Origin: Pseudomonadota bacterium
GTDB taxonomy: Bacteria > Pseudomonadota > Gammaproteobacteria > Xanthomonadales > Rhodanobacteraceae
Reading direction: 5' to 3'
Length of the DNA stretch: 7,364 nucleotides
Assembly: GCA_023430685.1 (NCBI GenBank)
Contig: JAEYZH010000072.1
Location: 1 to 7,364, forward strand
Shown: one piece after another, positions 6,338 through 7,364 of the stretch
How the letters are laid out: each line of letters starts with the position of its first letter
How positions within the stretch are numbered: position 1 is the first letter of the stretch
The notes under the pieces: model-generated
Database searches by the model: none
The model's input: only the letters and a program-made list of their open reading frames with translations
What the model was told of the DNA's origin: nothing
Made by a program: the position numbers and the translations under genes

Positions 6338-6766
6338 TCATTGCACCGGCGTCGGCTCCGGCGCGGGTTCGACCGGCTGCTGCGGATCGACCGGCTGCTG
6401 CTGCTCGATCGGCGGGGCAGCGGGGATCGGTGCCTCGGCCGGCAGGTCGATCGGGTTGAGGTCGCCGCCGTCCTGCTCGAATGCCTTCAGCTGCAGCGTG
6501 CGCGCGATCGAGCCGATCACGCGGCGCTGCTCGTCGTTGCCGCCGCGCTTGAGCACGACGCCGCTGAGCGCCTGCGTTTCCTTCAGTTCACTGATGTAGC
6601 CGAACAGTTCCGCCTTGCCCATCTGGAACCCGTCGATCGAGTACTTGTCCTCGCCGACGGGCTTGACCATCGCATTGCCGTCGCGCACGTCCGAACGCGC
6701 GAACGCGCTGCCGGCCGCCACGAGCACGAGCGCCAGCATCGCCATGCGCAAGATCGTCTTCACCAT
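6338..6766 (-). CDS. Secreted small protein with ExbD/TolR-like domain pattern and Pro/Gln-rich tail
   Basis: This 142-aa protein has a clear Sec signal peptide: VKTILRM, a hydrophobic run to about residue 18, and a cleavage site AFA|RS after residue 23. The folded part (about 38-98) holds SIDG (43-46), SGVVLKRG (68-75), IGSIARTLQLK (84-94) and little else of known type. From about 108 the protein becomes a Pro/Gln/Glu-rich tail containing QQPVDP and QQPVEP, probably disordered. The core matches the lipoprotein encoded just upstream at several fixed points (DG, a Leu eight residues after the Gly, LKRG, S[IL]AR, QLK), so the two are likely diverged paralogues. The alternation of strand, DG turn, helix, strand and helix resembles the periplasmic domain of ExbD/TolR, but this is inference. 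AGGAG at 6771-6775 precedes the ATG by a short 4 nt. The gene lies 37 nt after the lipoprotein gene and is probably cotranscribed. The function is unknown. Confidence 0.8.
   Translation of the reverse strand: MVKTILRMAMLALVLVAAGSAFARSDVRDGNAMVKPVGEDKYSIDGFQMGKAELFGYISELKETQALSGVVLKRGGNDEQRRVIGSIARTLQLKAFEQDGGDLNPIDLPAEAPIPAAPPIEQQQPVDPQQPVEPAPEPTPVQ
6369..6404. repeat. Two-copy 18-nt tandem repeat coding for the Gln/Pro tail
   Basis: Two adjacent 18-nt units, 6369-6386 and 6387-6404, share their first 15 bases exactly (TCGACCGGCTGCTGC) and differ in the last three. A decayed third copy may begin at 6405 (TCGATCGGC). Read on the minus strand they encode the repeated Gln-Gln-Pro-Val-(Asp/Glu)-Pro part of the 142-aa protein. 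In-frame 18-nt units would let the tail change length by six residues without a frameshift. Confidence 0.75.
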
Positions 6767-6787
6767 GTCTCTCCTGTCGATGTCGCC

Positions 6788-6805
6788 GACGGACGCCCGT
6801 CCGTC
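6788..6805. other. Intercistronic perfect hairpin overlapping a stop codon
   Basis: GACGGAC (6788-6794) and GTCCGTC (6799-6805) form a perfect 7-bp stem with a 4-nt loop. The stem takes in two bases of the TGA of the lipoprotein gene (6804-6806), and the structure ends 13 nt before the ribosome-binding site of the next gene. There is no T-run after it on the minus strand, so full termination is unlikely. It may tune the relative amounts of the two products or protect the mRNA end. Confidence 0.5.
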
Positions 6806-7205
6806 AGTCCTTCACCTGCGCGCGGACCTCGGAAATCGTTCCGTCCTTGGCCTGCACGTAGGCATTGATCTTGAGCTGGAACGCGACGCGCGCGAGCGAG
6901 ACGAGGTGCTCGGACTTGACCTTCTGCTTCTCGCCGCGCTTGAGCAGGACCGTTGCGACCGGCAGCGACTCTTCCTGGCGATAGCGCAACGCGCTCTTGA
7001 GGTCTTCCTCGGTCAACGGCGCGCCGTCGAAATCGAACTGGTTGTCCTTGTCCGCGATCAGCGTCACGTCGAAGCTCGCGGGGATGTTCGATGCCTGCTG
7101 CACCTGGTCCGCGCGGACCGCATCGCGGCCGCAGGCGGCGACCAGGGTCGCCAGCAACGCGAGCGCGCCGATGCGCAGGAAGGCCCCGAACGATGGTTTG
7201 CGCAT
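6804..7205 (-). CDS. Small lipoprotein with ExbD/TolR-like domain pattern
   Basis: From ATG 7203-7205 the product is 133 aa: MRKPSF, a hydrophobic stretch (about 8-24), then the lipobox LVAAC with Cys25 as the lipidation site. Gly at +2 is compatible with outer-membrane sorting under the E. coli rule. After a short linker comes a compact domain (about 45-125) with FDFDG (57-61), TEEDLKSAL (65-73), VATVLLKRG (83-91), LVSLARVAFQLKINAYV (101-117) and a final strand near TISEVRAQV. The pattern of strand, DG turn, helix, strand and helix resembles the ExbD/TolR periplasmic domain, without their membrane anchor. It is also shared with the 142-aa protein downstream, so tandem duplication is likely. 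The frame is open upstream to 7262, but that longer start would bury the lipoprotein signal. GGAG at 7215-7218 sits 9 nt before the chosen ATG. The family is not named to my knowledge, and the role in the cell envelope is unknown. Confidence 0.82.
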   Translation of the reverse strand: MRKPSFGAFLRIGALALLATLVAACGRDAVRADQVQQASNIPASFDVTLIADKDNQFDFDGAPLTEEDLKSALRYRQEESLPVATVLLKRGEKQKVKSEHLVSLARVAFQLKINAYVQAKDGTISEVRAQVKD

Positions 7206-7214
7206 GTCGCACTG

Positions 7215-7218
7215 CTCC
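7215..7218 (-). promoter_or_regulatory. Ribosome-binding site that decides the lipoprotein start
   Basis: GGAG on the minus strand, 9 nt before the ATG at 7203-7205, supports the shorter protein whose N-terminus is a proper lipoprotein signal. The alternative ATG at 7260-7262 would add 19 mostly non-hydrophobic residues in front of it. Confidence 0.6.
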
Positions 7219-7281
7219 AGCCGATCCGAAAGCGCCAAGCCTACCACCGCGGGCCGCGACACCGCACGCCTGCCACGGCAT

Positions 7282-7321
7282 GTCGTTCACGACCGGGCAA
7301 GGGCGCGCGCGCGACGTCGCG
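7282..7321. other. Two small palindromes in the leader of the minus-strand genes
   Basis: The 126 nt between 7206 and 7331 contain the near-palindrome GTCGTTCACGAC (7282-7293, 5-bp arms, 2-nt centre) and the perfect palindrome CGCGACGTCGCG (7310-7321). The second, within an alternating GC run, could form part of an RNA hairpin after the upstream minus-strand stop at 7332. The first is in a position where an operator could lie. I could not identify a convincing -35/-10 pair. In DNA this GC-rich, short palindromes arise easily by chance. Confidence 0.3.
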
Positions 7322-7331
7322 AGCCGCGCGC

Positions 7332-7364
7332 TCAGGCGTGCGGCAGCGTCACGCCGGTCTGGCC
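7332..7364 (-). CDS. Possible C-terminal end of an unidentified protein (truncated by window edge)
   Basis: On the minus strand the last bases of the window read as GQTGVTLPHA followed by TGA (7332-7334). The composition looks protein-like, and the position, 126 nt before the lipoprotein start, suits the end of another minus-strand gene. Ten residues are too few to name a family or to exclude chance. Confidence 0.3.
   Translation of the reverse strand, partial: GQTGVTLPHA

Noticed and set aside
6122..6868. Plus-strand open frame of 248 codons across the exported-protein region
   Set aside because: It is Arg/His-rich and opposes two minus-strand genes that have signal peptides and ribosome-binding sites. 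No family signature is visible.
6760..7290. Minus-strand open frame of 176 codons overlapping the lipoprotein gene
   Set aside because: It is an out-of-frame Gly/Arg/Ala-rich reading. The lipoprotein frame has a lipobox and a paralogue downstream, while this one has neither.
7295..7331. Alternating GCGC run near the window end as a possible special structure or origin element
   Set aside because: Short CG-alternating runs occur throughout this GC-rich sequence. There is no AT-rich element, DnaA-box or repeated unit beside it.

Overview
The window is a dense, GC-rich (roughly 70% G+C by eye, not calculated) stretch of bacterial chromosome. Its base composition, strong G/C third-position bias and type of HIT protein suggest a high-GC proteobacterium, plausibly a gammaproteobacterium near Xanthomonadales/Lysobacterales. 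No taxonomic marker gene is present, so this is only a guess. I saw no rRNA, tRNA, CRISPR array, insertion sequence or phage gene.

Left and centre (1-5525, + strand): eight genes read in one direction with almost no space between them. In order they are the 3' part of a dienelactone-hydrolase-family gene, a HIT-family hydrolase, pxpB, pxpC, pxpA, a DUF969 membrane protein, a DUF979 membrane protein, and pcp (pyroglutamyl-peptidase I). Consecutive genes overlap by 4, 1, 4, 8, 4 and 14 nt, and only the last junction has a gap (10 nt, with its own ribosome-binding site). This is the layout of a single, translationally coupled operon. The last six genes form a coherent 5-oxoproline (pyroglutamate) salvage pathway. 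Pcp releases 5-oxoproline from blocked peptide N-termini, the DUF969/DUF979 pair is the likely 5-oxoproline carrier, and PxpABC opens the ring with ATP to give glutamate. The two upstream hydrolase genes share the transcript, but their link to the pathway is unclear.

Right (5532-7205, - strand): three small exported-protein genes read towards the operon and converge on pcp with only 6 nt between stop codons. Two of them, a lipoprotein (133 aa) and a secreted protein with a Pro/Gln-rich tail (142 aa), look like diverged tandem paralogues. They share a compact domain that resembles the periplasmic ExbD/TolR fold by pattern only. The third (227 aa) is an exported protein with a faint MalM-like look. 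The last 33 nt may be the C-terminal end of another minus-strand gene.

The most solid content is the complete 5-oxoproline cassette. The least described content is the pair of paralogous envelope proteins.
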